A stretch of 64,000 nt of DNA, from the NCBI GenBank assembly GCA_002633025.1, contig NMRB01000187.1:205295-269294 (forward strand). The letters are read 5' to 3'. Both the position numbers and the translations under genes were made by a program. The notes under the pieces were generated by a model. The model was given only the letters and a program-made list of their open reading frames with translations, was not told the DNA's origin and searched no databases. Shown piece by piece: positions 1 to 12,795 of the stretch; the stretch's first letter is position 1; each line of letters begins with the position of its first letter. The DNA comes from Notospermus geniculatus. Its lineage: Eukaryota > Nemertea > Pilidiophora > Heteronemertea > Lineidae.

Positions 1-3000
1 CTGAAGCCACTTGCAAATAACGTTAGCCAAGATTTTTATTGCATTTCTCCCTGAGGTTGTAATGTTCATGGAGAGGAAGAGATGTAAAATCTATGTCACT
101 TAATCTTACTTTATGTTGTTTTGTTCAAATATCTCATCTCTGTTCTTCATAATTTTATGATGTGGAGCAGGTGATGACTTGATCTAGGTTCATCCGACTC
201 CAGGCCCTCCAGGTTGACATTTTCGGGTGCCATGTTACTTTAAAGATGCATTTATTATTTGCGGTTGTGGTTTTTGCACACTTTCCACAGGAATGCAGTT
301 GTCACAGCATCTCCGCCCAAGATCCTAATTTCAGTGACAATACCTTCCTTGCGAGGAAATACAGTATATGTCATCGGCATTTTCCTCATTCCTGATTGAT
401 CCTATCCCAAGCAATTCATAACAAATGCTACTTTCCTTGTTGGAGCNCAAGGCCAGACAACAACCACCAGTTTGATCCCCTGCTTACCAAATCTCTCTAG
501 CTTAGTCTGGCTTGCATCTGGTCAACTTTCTAATGATCGCCGATAACTATTAATAGTTCAATAGCTTTTAGTTTTCTGAAGTAATTTCTAAAGTCTACCA
601 AGTTATTTATTCGTATGTAGTCCAATTACTTGGAGGAAAAACAGCTTTCGTAAGAATCAATGATCCCTCTGAGTTTTTAGTCCACGTCTGTAAAAAAACT
701 GAGAAACTTGAATCAATGAATAGCCGATAGATTTCTTTCATGCGGTCTACTTGAAAAAAAGTTCCATTAACATTGATTTTGGAGTTCAGAAAATGAACCA
801 GTTTTTAGGGCTGATACAGGTTCTCAATATCGGTAAATCTGGAAAGGAGTGCTGGTCACTTGCTCCCATCTTGCGTTGAACGGAGGGTCAGTCAATAAAC
901 TTTCCTCCCAGGACTCCCTCCTGGACTGCTACTTTATTGAACATCCTTACTTGCGATAAATCCCTGGTAGGTGGACGGATGACAGCTGATGCAGCTGATT
1001 TTCCAACATCAACCTCTCCCCAGGTATTATGAGAAGTTGCTGCCTCCTGGAATGAGGTACGGGAGTCGGAGACCAGATCCAAATGTCTGGGAGATTTTTT
1101 TTCGTTCCCCAGTCTACCATTTCAAGATTATTTGATCTCATTGAAAGGCTCCTTCATTTTGTTGCCAATCTTTTTAATCCACGTCTGCTGATCAGAGATT
1201 GCCAATTGAAGTTCCTGGCCTTGTTGTAAAAATATCCTAAGTACCAAAAGGATGAAACCGTACATGGTAATTAGATTTTGATAATAGACATTTCATATCA
1301 TGGTATTTACCATCATTTTGAGAAGACGGTTTCAAAAGCTATTCTTCTCCTCTTGAAAATAGAATTTGATCTGCAGATCGTGATTTCAATTTGTCATGAT
1401 GAGACACGAGTTCTTTTCTTGAGTCGGTTCTGAAGCAGTTTGTGATTCAAGTACCAGAGATTTACCCAGCAAACCTATCCAAACTAGTTGAGTGCAAACA
1501 AGTCACCTCTTATGCTATCCCAGTACAAACATGGACTAGGACAAGTTAGAACATAAAAACAGTGTTAAGCCATTTAGTGAAATGCATACCAAACAGCAAA
1601 ACATGATTGTGACTGTGTTCACCAAATCATCATCCTTAAGATGTGTGCCTAACACTCGTGAGCTTCTGCGTCTAACACATTTCAGTTCTTTACCAAGGAT
1701 GAAATTTCACATTTATTGCTAGTACAAACTTCTCGAGACGCTTTACCCTCAAGTTTCATCTTCCAATTTCATATAATATGCTCTCTTCATCCCTGGGGGT
1801 TTTCCCAGCTGCAGCAATTCGCTCCACAGTCTCCAGGGCATGCTGCTCTGGCTGAAAATATGATTACCCTGTTTGTTCTTGCCAAGAGTTCAGACTCCGT
1901 AGCCAAGAATTCCTTATGTCCGTTCGCGGCCGCATCTCTGGTAATGCAATAAAGATAAAATAGAGGTAATTTTGTCGATCGTGTTGGGCAGTAATTGGAG
2001 CTGTTACGGATGACCTTAACGGCGCTGACATGGGATTCTGGACTCTAATTGCCGTCATTTTGTATGCAGCCATAATTTTCGTGACTTGCGTTGTACGGTC
2101 CGCTAAATGCATGCCCTGGAGAAACTGAGTTGGCCTGGCATTCGTTTTATAAGCATCATCATCAAACTGGCATGCGACAAAATGTGTTTAGCAGAATGGT
2201 TCTGGATTTTATAGTACTCGGCGGAACATCAGGTTTGTCCATAACAGATTACGCCTTCAACCCGAAAAGGAACTGTTGCCTTTGCTGATGGTGGCAAAGC
2301 AGACTTAAAAATTGTTAGCAATTCTATTGCGTCAAGTTGAAGAATCAGAGGAAATACCACCATCTACCTGCAGAATGAGTCCTCAAAAGACAAAGAGGTG
2401 AGGAACCGCAGAGGATCTTCAGCCAGCGGAGAGCAAGTTTTGTCGAGTGACAAGATTTACATGTTTGATGGTCAAGATGGAATACAGAAGAAGTGTCCAC
2501 TCCTTTCGGGGATATTCGACTCCACAGGCAGCACTGAATATGAAAGGATCAGGCCAGGGAAGAACTAGAGTGACGTCAGCTCCCAGAGCAGGATGTAGAG
2601 TGATAGAAGGGTGCGACTTCCCAAATGCTGAACAACCTTGGGGACCAGTGTCTACAACCTCTCCACTTTCAACATCCCCTGGTGGCTATTAGTGAATTAG
2701 TATCCGCCTGCATCCGGAGCTGATGATGCAGAGCTAGAGAAGGATGAAGCATCACCCCAAATGGTGATCATCTTGGCACCATTGTCTACAACCATGACAA
2801 CCTCTCCCCTTTCTACTTCCCCGAAAGCCATTAGTGTTGTCTTCGACATTGTCAGCCACCAGGCTCAAGGTTATTGCCTGAATTACCTTTTGATATGATC
2901 TCAAGCTTCCTCTCAGACATCTTTATCCCAAGGACTATACAGATTGTGATGTTTATCCAGCTTTCCCCGAGACGGCTGTTCTAACACACCAACCCTCACA

Positions 3001-5520
3001 AGCAGAATAACAAATGCTGTTTCATCAAGAAACTTGGCGTAATGTAATATTTAGTAGCATTTCTATGGCCATTAATCATTCTTTCTTTGATAATCTACCA
3101 TCATATTGCCAATTGGTCTGATAAGGTGCGCTCAGGTTGAGGCTGTTGGTGATGATAATATAGCCCTTAGAATAGATCATTCTGTGGATGAAAGTACGGC
3201 ATCGGCATCGTTAGTGCGGTTTTGTGGATGTAAAGATAGTGGTAGATCAATGAAATCACCACCTACCGATCATTTGATACTCTACCAAATAATTCGGGCA
3301 ATAAAACAGCAATAATCATCTCTTACATTTACACTTTGCGGATTTGTTTTTCATCTCCATATTCCCAGCACAGCACAACGAATCTTGTGAACAACAGCTT
3401 TCAGCAACTGAAAGGTACTGTAAATGCTTTTCGGCATATCTACAGGCCAGCCAATCTCATTCATCTCCAGTGCTTTAAATCAAGAAGATTGCCACTTTCA
3501 AAGACTTGAAGGACATGAGACAGAATAAGCTACCGTAATGACGCATGACATCCGCACTGTTCTTCCCTTCATTTCCTATTAGATGGTACACCTTATCATG
3601 TTGTTTACCTCAATGGCCATGGACAGGGCCACCCTGTCCAAGACCACACGATAATGGGTATTAGTGCAAGGCGAGCTGCTTCATCCTCTAATACTTCTGG
3701 CCTCCTTCCTCAACTGACCTCCACTCACAGCCACAAGAAGTGCCCTCAGCTTGCAAAGCACCCTAGCTGACTCAGACCCTTAGATCCTGTCATTGTGTCC
3801 AAAAACGTGCGACTTTCCCTGCAGCCGAGTCCTTCCAACGTAATTGCTTCATCTTTGAGCATCTGATGCGATGGCCTTGAATTCAGTTGGTACATTTCCC
3901 TGCCTAAAGCAGGCCTTTTCATGAATTGATCACACTCCAATGGACTCGCTAATTGAGAAATCTTGATCACCGCTTCCCTTGGTGAAAGTACACAAGCAGG
4001 GTTTCCGTTCACGCTAAAAAAAAGCGTATACACGCCTGTACATCCGATTTCGTGCTTGGTAGACACTGGGCAAGCAACTTTCAAACGCCAAGACTTGATA
4101 CAATAATCACATTTTCCACGCCTGCATCTATTACGCCGTGCAAATGTGCACGCTAGCGATTTTTACGTCATGCACATTTTCGAAAACATCAAAATAAAAT
4201 TTGTTTGATATCAAAAACTGTGCGTCGCCGTCGCATCTTCTTTCGCTCTCAGCTGATACTGAAATCTGACATGTCTGAAATTGTTTACAACCAACCAACG
4301 TGAGTTGGCCGTGTATTCAAGAACCCTCGATTACCGGTCTCGACCCATGCGATCTCTCTGCATATATTCTGCATACATGTTATAGTAGATGCGAAAGCCA
4401 GTACATGAGGTTGAAATGCGAATCGGAGTTTAAGCATAGCTCTGCCTTGGCGCTAACCTGGTTCCCTGGGCATCCGACGGTGGCGCTGGCTGTCGATTCG
4501 CGCCAGGCCGGCGGGGAATCCCCACTGACGGGCCACTGTTCACTGGGAGAAGCACATTTTGGTGCGCTCCAAGAAAACTGAAAAAGCACATTTTGGTGCC
4601 CAAAGATTTTGAAAAAAACACAAATGAAACGCCAGGTCCTTTCACTGGAAGCACTTTCTTTGTGCTCTTTAAATTCAGAGAGTGGAAACCCNATGCTCAG
4701 TCGAGACTTTGGCAATATTACTCTAAAGAGCTTTGGCAGGATCATCTGCCAGGGAATCTCAACAGACAGAATGGTTTGATCTCATCAGGAACAGGACTGA
4801 GCCAAGTAATTTTGCCTCTCTTGCTGCAAAGGAACTAGCCAACTCAATCTCACTGTGCAAAAACCTGCCTTCTCAATGCTCTTTCTTTGAGGGAGAAAAT
4901 TGTTGGCTGGGTCACAGCATTCACAAGGGAAAGCAATGAGACATGCAATTTACAGCGACCAAACAGAGAAGAAGATATCTCATTGCTTGTAGTTGGCCAA
5001 TTGAATGAATGTAAATCGATACAAGTGTAATATCATCCGTATTAGCACTGATGCAATCAGACATAATCCTCGATCGATCTACCATTGGTCACTGTCATCG
5101 AATGACAGAAAATTCTAGTATTCATTCTATAGCAAACAATTTGTTCTTTAAATCAAGTTGGTTTTTGCATTGGATGAAAGTAACATGAAAGTTGTTTCTC
5201 AGAAACAACTTTCCTGATGAACTTCACATCTGCCTGCTCCACTTGGACCATTTCGATATCCTCTCTGGATCCAAGGTTTGTCTTGATCCTCCTCTTCTTA
5301 CATTCTTTATTCATACAGCGATATTCTCTATAATCAGCCGGCCAGACATACTTCATATCACCCTTCCATTGCCAGTACCAATCATATCAACGTTTCACTT
5401 ATCTCACTGGGCAGTGAGTGCTTAGAACACTGAGTGGGAGCATTCTTTGATCGCGTAGTCCATGAGGGCAAGACTTCCTTCCAAATGCATGCTTGGCTGT
5501 GAGACGAGGCACTCCCTGTG

Positions 5521-5817
5521 GTCGGCTTTTTGTGGATGCCCCTTTCAGGAGGACGTGCCTCTGACCCATCAGCCCAAGCTTGTTCCACTACAATCACTTT
5601 ATAGATGCATCTTTCAGGAAGACATACCTCCAACCTATCAGGCTAAGTTTGTTCCGATTGCAGTCACTTTGTGGATGCCCCTTTCAAGAGGATGGACTCT
5701 GACCCATCAGCCCAAGCTTGTTCCAGTGCAGTCACTTTGTGGATGCCCCTTTTAGGAGGATGTACCTCTGACCCATCAACCCACGCTTCTTCCACAAAAA
5801 TCATTTTGAGCTGGCCC
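5521..5817. repeat. About 69-bp minisatellite, 4.3 units
   Basis: GTGGATGCCCCTTTCAGGAG-type units begin at about 5532, 5601, 5671 and 5739, each followed by CTGACCCATCAGCCCAAGCT. The spacing varies between 68 and 70. Confidence 0.9.
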
Positions 5818-6319
5818 TCTCTCAGCGTACACAGGGCCTGTTTTTGAGTGAATTTTTTTAGACTTTCAGCCTTGTGACTTGCCAGTGATTACTTCACCTC
5901 ATTTTGAAATCCAAATTCAAAGCGACGTTTTATTTCACCTTGCAACAACCTGTCAATTCCATTCATCCATCACTCGATGAGATCTAAAGGAGGCACGCTG
6001 GGTTCTGATTGGATTTTCACACCCGTGATTGTGATGAGTTGAGGTTCTGTAATGAGATGCCTTTAGATTGATATTGCTTTCCCAGGAGGGGTTCCTCCAA
6101 ACTTACCATGGTAGTTGTCACCAACAGTGGTGGACCTGCAGTGGGGGAGAGTGTCACGGGTCTCTCTACTTGACCACAGGTTCCTTGTTCTGAAATTAGT
6201 CATGTGATGAGATGAAAGCTGGAACACACATCCAAATTCATATTTGTGAGATATCTCACTGGGTTCATGTCTGCAAACTCGCAAGTCATGTCTGTGAGGA
6301 GTTTGCAGACATAAAACCC

Positions 6320-6475
6320 ACAAAGATGGTACGAGGTTGCTCAAAAAAGACACGGCTCACAAAAGATGGTACTAGGTTGCTCACACTGTCACAGACATGG
6401 CTCACAAAGATGGTATTAGGTTGCTCACAGACATGGCTCGCAAAGATGGTATTAGGTTGCTCACAGACATGATGA
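6320..6475. repeat. Minisatellite of 36-44-bp units, four copies
   Basis: AAAGATGGTA followed by GGTTGCTCAC recurs at 6322, 6362, 6406 and 6442. Confidence 0.88.
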
Positions 6476-6640
6476 TTTCACTGAGATTACCGTAGTTGTA
6501 CTCCCACCTTCCCAGCCAAATATGGCTGTCTTCCTTTGTTTGCACAGTGAATCCCTTCTTTATTGGTTTTCCAACTCATCATGCCATTGAATACGATCAA
6601 GATTAAAAAGATGCAGACAATCAGAGGAAGTCAAGCGTCA

Positions 6641-6801
6641 NNNNNNNNNNNNNNNNNNNNNNNNNNNNNNNNNNNNNNNNNNNNNNNNNNNNNNNNNNNN
6701 NNNNNNNNNNNNNNNNNNNNNNNNNNNNNNNNNNNNNNNNNNNNNNNNNNNNNNNNNNNNNNNNNNNNNNNNNNNNNNNNNNNNNNNNNNNNNNNNNNNN
6801 N
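6641..6801. other. Assembly gap of 161 N
   Basis: Run of 161 N. No duplicated flank was noticed, unlike the gap at 30565-30725. Confidence 0.97.
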
Positions 6802-8054
6802 GGGCAAGATCCGTCATCTCAGTTTAATTAAAATTTACCCAAAACCATCTTTTGATTGGAAATTTGCAGTGTTGTTGACTCAAGATTCACCTTTTAATTT
6901 CATCTTTGAGGAGATATTGTCAGGTTTTCTTACAGATTTTAAAACCATGCATTGCCAGGACTATAAGGCCAAAAACCTGGCAACTGACTGCCGATCAAAC
7001 TGATCACACAGGCTCAGAATAACAGTGAAATCGTCAGTGTAGAATGCCAAAATATGGTGATTTGACAATGGTGTATTCTTGATACCTTTGCCTGTTAGCC
7101 AACATCCTGCTGGACTCCTAATAACAATCCAAGAATGAAAATTGAAAATGTCAGGAAGAGTCAGATGAACCCCTCACGTTGCAATATGTCACTCTCCCTT
7201 CTTCAAACAGTTTTGAGACCCAGTGAAGCCAGTGTACATGTACTTTATCGAGTTCCGAATATTTCGATGGTAACCTTGCTTGGATACTGATAATCAATAC
7301 AGTACAAATTGGAAAAAAATCCCTCACAGCTGGCTATGTCTTGAAGGTTCCCAACCACGATTGATATGAACATTCTAATAATGAAATAGCTGATGACTTT
7401 TCTGCATGGTCAGTTTTGAGATGTGGTGAAGAAATCAAGTGTATTGATCGTGTAAAATTTGACTCGTTTCTTATGCAGTTTGATGAATTCCAATTTGGTT
7501 GGTTTAAACAGTTTGCTGATGGTGTTGACTTTGTCGGAAAAGATGGAGCTTGTGTTTGGTAATCAACGAATTGTGTCCTCATCAATCATCAGATAAAGTC
7601 ATCTTCCCCATCTGACCATGAGTAAAGTCTTGGTGGAGTGTACAATGGGGAATAGGTTAGAAAACTGTATTGAGACTGGAGGTGCCAGATATGGCATTTT
7701 AAATATCAGGTCTCGACAATATTGGGCAAATTTAATGAACTGTGGAGGAAATCAGTGCCCGAACAAAACCTGCACTGTGAGAGACAGTCGCCCTCTCTAG
7801 CACATGAAGACCAGGTCCATTCTCAAATTGACGTAAACGACAAAGATCTGCGCACTTCCACCAAAATCTCAACCACAACCTCGATCTGCAGCTGAATGAT
7901 ATGACGCAGACAACCCCATGACAGTGACTCTGAAGACGTTGCATCAGAGTCGACCATTGCTGAATCATGGACTGCATCACGTCACCCGGTTTCCGATCGA
8001 GGTTGTGGTTGCAATTTCGGCGGAAGTACGCAGATCTGCTAATTCAAGAATCGT

Positions 8055-8120
8055 CTACAGGGATCGAACCCAAAACCATAGAGGTGACAGGAGCCGATGT
8101 TTCATTGCGCCACTCTGACA
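8055..8120 (-). repeat. tRNA-like SINE head in unit 1 of the 907-bp repeat
   Basis: Minus strand: A-box-like TGGCGCAATGAA and, about 30 bases on, B box GGTTCGATCC (8061-8070). The sister copy is at 8962-9027 with B box GGTTCAATCC. Confidence 0.55.
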
Positions 8121-8961
8121 TCCTTAAAAACATCGGTGTAGTTTTATGAATGTGGGCCCTGGCTTTAATCCCCAGTCAGACCTGCATAGGCTTTCTCTGG
8201 GCTCTCCAGTTTCCTCCTGCTGTATATCGACCCCCCCCCCATGCTGTTAAGAACTGATGGTGCCGTATTTGGCACTTGCTTCGCAATTCAATATTTCTGT
8301 CAAGTCTTGCCAACACTCAGACAAGATGCAGCGATTGGGGCACGCAAATATTGATCGTGTAAAATTTGACTCGTTTCTTATGCAGTTTGATGAATTCCAA
8401 TTTGGTTGGTTTAAACAGTTTGCTGATGGTGTTGACTTTGCCGGAAAAGATGGAGCTTGTGTTTGATAATCAACGAATTGTATCCTCATCAATCATCAGA
8501 TAAAGTCATCTTCCCCATCTGACCATGAATAAAGTCTTGGTGGAGTGTACAGTTGGGCATAGGTGAGGAAACGGAATTGAGACTGGAGGTGCCAGATATG
8601 GCATTTTAAATATCAGGTCTCGACAATATTGGGCAAATTTAATGAACTGTGGAGGAAATCAGTGCCCGAACAAAACCTGCACTGTCAGAGACAGTCACCC
8701 TCTCTAGCACATGAAGACCAGGTCCATTCTCAAATAGACGTAAACGACAATGATCTGCGCACTTCCACCAAAATCTCAACCACAACCTCGATCTGCAGCT
8801 GAATGATATGACGCAGACAACCCCATGACAGTGACTTCGAAGACGTTGCATCAGCGTCGACCATTGCTGAATCATGGACTGCGTCACGTCACCCGGTTTC
8901 CGATCGAGGTTGTGGTTGCGATTTCGGCGAAATAACGCAGATCTGCTAATTTGAGAATCGT

Positions 8962-9027
8962 CTATAGGGATTGAACCCAAAACGATAGAGGTGACAGGAG
9001 CCGATGTTTCATTGCACCACTCTGACA
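8962..9027 (-). repeat. tRNA-like SINE head in unit 2 of the 907-bp repeat
   Basis: Copy of the element at 8055-8120, displaced by 907 bases, with one B-box change (GGTTCAATCC). Confidence 0.52.
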
Positions 9028-10024
9028 GCCTTAAAAACGTCGGTGTAGTTTTATGAATATGGGCCCTGGCTTCAATCCCCAGTCAGACCTGCATAGGCGT
9101 TCTCTGGACTCTCCAGTTTCCTCCTGCTGTATATCGACCCCCCCCCCATGCTCTTAAGAACTGATCGTGCCGTATTTGGCACTTGCTTCGCAATTCAATA
9201 TTTCTGTCAAGTCTTGCCAACACTCAGACAAGATGCAGCGATTGGGGCACGCAATTAGCAGCAGAATCAATCCTTCCTAGTCAACTGCAGTTACCCAGAC
9301 CACAGCTGCGTCAATCTACTTCAGATATTGCCTGTTAAGCCTCATTAGTTTTTCCAATCAGATTAAAAATTTCAATTTGATTTCCACGCATTGAAGTCAT
9401 GCTTTGGTGAATCTGTTGCCGTAACTTTCAACGGGTTGACATACATTAATGGCTGTCCTAGCCTTACAGGGCGACAGTTTCTTCATGATTGAACGAGTTC
9501 CTCAATTCCTTACCGACGTCAGCTCGGGTAATTTTTGCCGTGAAGATGGATTGATGACAGTAATTAAACTAATGGATCAGGAAATCCTTGTGAGGAACGG
9601 AACACAGATTGGTCCACGTCGTAGGCAACAGTAAAATGGCGGGGATTTAACATTTATAGCCTCTTTCATGGTTCAGATTGAGAAAATAATCAAAGAGATG
9701 GGCCTTTTACGCACCGTTTTAACTGTTTTTCATCGGCAGAGTGACTGCTCCGTGATTCATATAGGCGTAGCTCTTTCCCAGAGGTGAGAGAAGGTTAGGT
9801 TTGAAAGAGGATCTTGGCTTTGGAAGAGACTTACCAGGACTTACCAAAGAAAGAGAGGTCTTGCTTTAGAAGAACAGAAGTTGCCACTGTCTTCCCATTT
9901 TGCCTTTTCCCAATTCCCCCTCCAGTAGTAGGTGTAGGGTTAGGTCAGCTTTTGAGTTTGTTCCTGGTGAATTAGGAAGGGCAAATTGGGAATACTACCG
10001 ATACTACTACTAGTTCACCAAAGG

Positions 10025-10195
10025 CGCCTCTCCGTGTGGGAGGTTTCATAGGCAAGGTGGCTCTCAGTGGACAACTCACCCACTGAAAACTGTGGGCAGT
10101 CGTTGGTGTCATCTTCATGGCATAAGTCCTTTGGAAACGAACATTATGGTAAATGGCCCATTGAGAGCCAACTCGTAAAGAAAACTCGCATATGG
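10025..10195. repeat. TIR (MITE-like) element
   Basis: The left arm, GTGGCTCTCAGTGGACAACT at 10057, faces the right arm CCATTGAGAGCCAAC ending at 10172; outer GCGCCTCTCC and GGCAGAGCAGC also pair. Core of the family: ACTATGGGCAGTCGTTGGT and ATTGCCCATTGAGAGCCAAC. Confidence 0.75.
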
Positions 10196-12581
10196 CAGAG
10201 CAGCTGAATCTGCTGAACTAGCAGTAGCAAGTCGCGGTCTTGGAGCTGCAGGTCACCCTGGCATCAGACAATTAAAGGATGGATGTGAAAAATTAAGTAG
10301 CATTGATTACATATCTTCCTTCCAACTGCAACCTTGAAACTCATTCCCACAAAACCTGTTAAACTGATAAGTTACGACTCATTTGGAATGTGGTATTCCC
10401 CTGAGCTTACAAGAAATTATTGAAAATCTTTACATCAAGATTGTCGACGTCATCGTTTGCTTTTACCTCCTCAAGTCAATGAGAGATAGGATCAAAACAG
10501 TTTGGAACAAATCGACTCAAAATCCCAAAATGGCAGATGTTCCATTTGTGGGATGATTTCTCAAAAGTCGGCTTTTCTTTTGTTCCTAATTGGATGGAAT
10601 CGGAAACTCTTGCTCGTTATCTTGCAGAAGGCGTTAAAATGGAGAAGATTGTGGGAAAAGGAAGCTTGGTTTCTGTTTCAGGGTAGAATTCTTGTGAGAT
10701 CTGAACAGTTTGTGTCAGTTTCCTCCTTAAGGAAGTGAAATATCAAGTCAAATAGGGGATGATGGGTGCAGATTTCATCGAAAAACTGAGATGCTCTCAT
10801 CTCTGAAGTCGTCCGAACGTTGCCCGCGTGATAAATATCACCTGCCTTTGGATAAAAGTGCAGTGCCAGCCAGTAAAAGTGACGTATTTTCGTGAACAGA
10901 AAATCCTGTCATTGGTGACAGGATTACTCCTGAGAATCAATCCCAGTTCTTCCATTCCTGAGAGAGATCTTCCAATGCCAACTATGGAAAGCAGATCAAC
11001 AACCCTAGGAACAGGCAATCCTCCACGAATAGCGATACTCAGAAAAAGTCAATTTTGCTGCTCGCGTGCTGCCATCGACCAAAATAATGATATTACGGTG
11101 CTGGATCAGTTAATGGCCTCCCATTGTTTCAACTGTGTGGTTTCATTGATATGAATGTGCTCACGTACCGTCGGGGTTAGCGAGGTTTGTTGTCTGTCGT
11201 ATGAGTCCCAGGGGTGCACTTCTTTATTAAGATACATCTCACAAATGCCAGGGTCAAAACTCACATATTTATCAATTCTGGACTAATCTGTGTCCCCGGC
11301 CGCCGTGCTTTTAGCTGTCAATATCTGTTACCCCCATCAACACTGCTGCATCGATGATCGATGTTGGGAAATCGTCGTGAATTTAATCTGTTTGCTGTGA
11401 AAGAGTTTGTTCCAATTCCTCTGGCTCATTTCATCAGCACATGGTCAGAGAACCTGTGTATAGCTGTACAGCAATGTACAGCAGTTCTCAGTCTGGTTAC
11501 GATGACATGGACCTCATCCTAAGTGATTTGATGGCTCATGGAATCCGTTAATGGAGACTCAGCTGTCCGTACATCAATTTCGTGTAAACAACTTTCAAAT
11601 TTCGAATTTCTGAAAGATCAACATTGGTTTGGCGCTTGTAACTAAAAGCTTTACAATGAGCTGGTGATCCAGCAACTACGGTTCTCCATCTGCATCTCAC
11701 AGCGGCAAAGGAAACCATTCTGTGTCCAGAAGATGGGTAATTGTGACGGCCAGCCATCTGGTTCGTCCCAACAAGCTGGATCTTTGCCTTCCAATGTTAA
11801 AGACAATATCTACACTAAAAATCAGTGGGACAATGCCTAATTGAAGTAATAGCTGACCTCTGCCATGTAGTGTACATAGGTGGTGGAACAAGATAGGGCT
11901 GTTCCTTCATTTGACTGTCCTTCTGCTGATTAGAATCGGAGCTTCTGCCTATTTATGTTGAAGGGAAGATTGGCAAACCTCCTTGTTCTCTAGTTTCAGT
12001 AATTTGCTTTCGCGATCGTGGGAATGTTGAAACGGCCTTGATGATACCTTTCAGGTCTGATTAAGGAATTTCATCGTTCGCCACCGCGCTGTGGTCTCAT
12101 CTTACAGAGATTGAGTATTTAATGACGGGTGATTAGGTTTCCTTATCCTGGGGCCATTTTGTAAGTGACGGATATTAGGATTGATTTGAGAAACTGCTTC
12201 GGTTTGCGAGGACCGATGTGTTATGCTTCTTTGGGCTCAAATTGTAAGCGGATATGGAACCTGTTGCTTGATCTGTATAAAACTCAGTTGAATATCCTGT
12301 GTTGAGGTACCGGTACTCGTCATCGTCTTTAAGTCAACCCACACAATTTCTAATGTGTTTCGTTTTTATCGCATTCTGTTTTCAGAGGCAATTCAACATT
12401 TCTGAGGAAGAGATAGAGGAGCACCCACAACAGCAACTTGTAATCACAAATCTTGCTCTGAATGGTCATGTGATGTCATGATAGCCAATCAGATCACTGG
12501 ATCTTTGCTCCCGTTCACCGCTTCACTCCGCTTTTAAAAAGTTCTCCCGTCCTAATACAGTTTTCTTTCTTGTCTTTCCAG

Positions 12582-12795
12582 AGATGGCCGACTTCAGGAG
12601 AGTGATCACATTCTGGCCATAGACAAGCAGGTCCTCGACAGTACCATCTCACACAAGCAGGCCATACACATTCTACAAGGAGCCACCGGATTGGTTGAGC
12701 TCGTCATTGCCAGAGGATCTGTCCCAAGAACTGACCAATCGGGTAGTGGCACACTTGATACAAGTTCTTCCAGTGAGACCCCTGCCGACATGGTG
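12582..12795 (+). CDS. MPDZ: Exon 1 seen: second half of PDZ1 and linker
   Basis: A pyrimidine-rich tract and AG precede the exon, and GTAAGT follows it. The first base completes a codon begun upstream; the rest gives 71 codons ending in phase 0. The protein starts [18 protein letters not shown] and runs through [24 protein letters not shown], which are the beta-D to beta-F part of MPDZ/PATJ PDZ1. Histidine is the first residue of helix B, the usual sign of class I ligands (inference). A Ser/Thr-rich linker follows. The exon with the carboxylate-binding loop of PDZ1 should lie upstream; I did not find it in 1-12581, so it is either before the window or in a gap. Confidence 0.95.

Larger units (their letters stand above)
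7442..9254. repeat. 907-bp direct tandem duplication
   Basis: Unit 1 is 7442-8348 and unit 2 is 8349-9254; TATTGATCGTGTAAAATTTG opens both and GATTGGGGCACGCAA closes both. The offset is a constant 907 bases at several check points, with scattered substitutions. Each unit contains a poly-C tract (about 8230 and 9137) and a minus-strand tRNA-like SINE head. Confidence 0.93.
1..12581. other. 12.6 kb without an assignable exon
   Basis: Either upstream introns of the PDZ gene or its 5' flank. The exon for the first half of PDZ1 and the L27 exons were looked for by eye and not found. Apart from the listed repeats and gaps I see nothing functional. Open frames here (up to 121 codons) have no recognised domain. 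Single n marks lie at 447 and 4692. Confidence 0.6.

Noticed and set aside
2091-2692. Open stretches at 2091-2288 and 2447-2692 that look protein-like in places
   Set aside because: No domain recognised, no consistent splice sites and frequent stops between segments.
3746-4084. 112-codon open frame on the minus strand
   Set aside because: No recognised motif; could be an old transposon scrap but nothing supports it.
6563-7003. 146-codon open frame crossing the N gap
   Set aside because: Half of it is unknown residues and the rest shows no domain.
10185-11154. Region with several moderately long plus-strand frames, thought to be a decayed retroelement
   Set aside because: No protease, reverse transcriptase, integrase or capsid motif could be found in any frame.
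12386-12481. Possible small exon starting RQFNISEEEIEEHPQQQ
   Set aside because: The acceptor is good but the following donor is weak, the frame runs into a stop, and it is unlike PDZ1 or L27 sequence.
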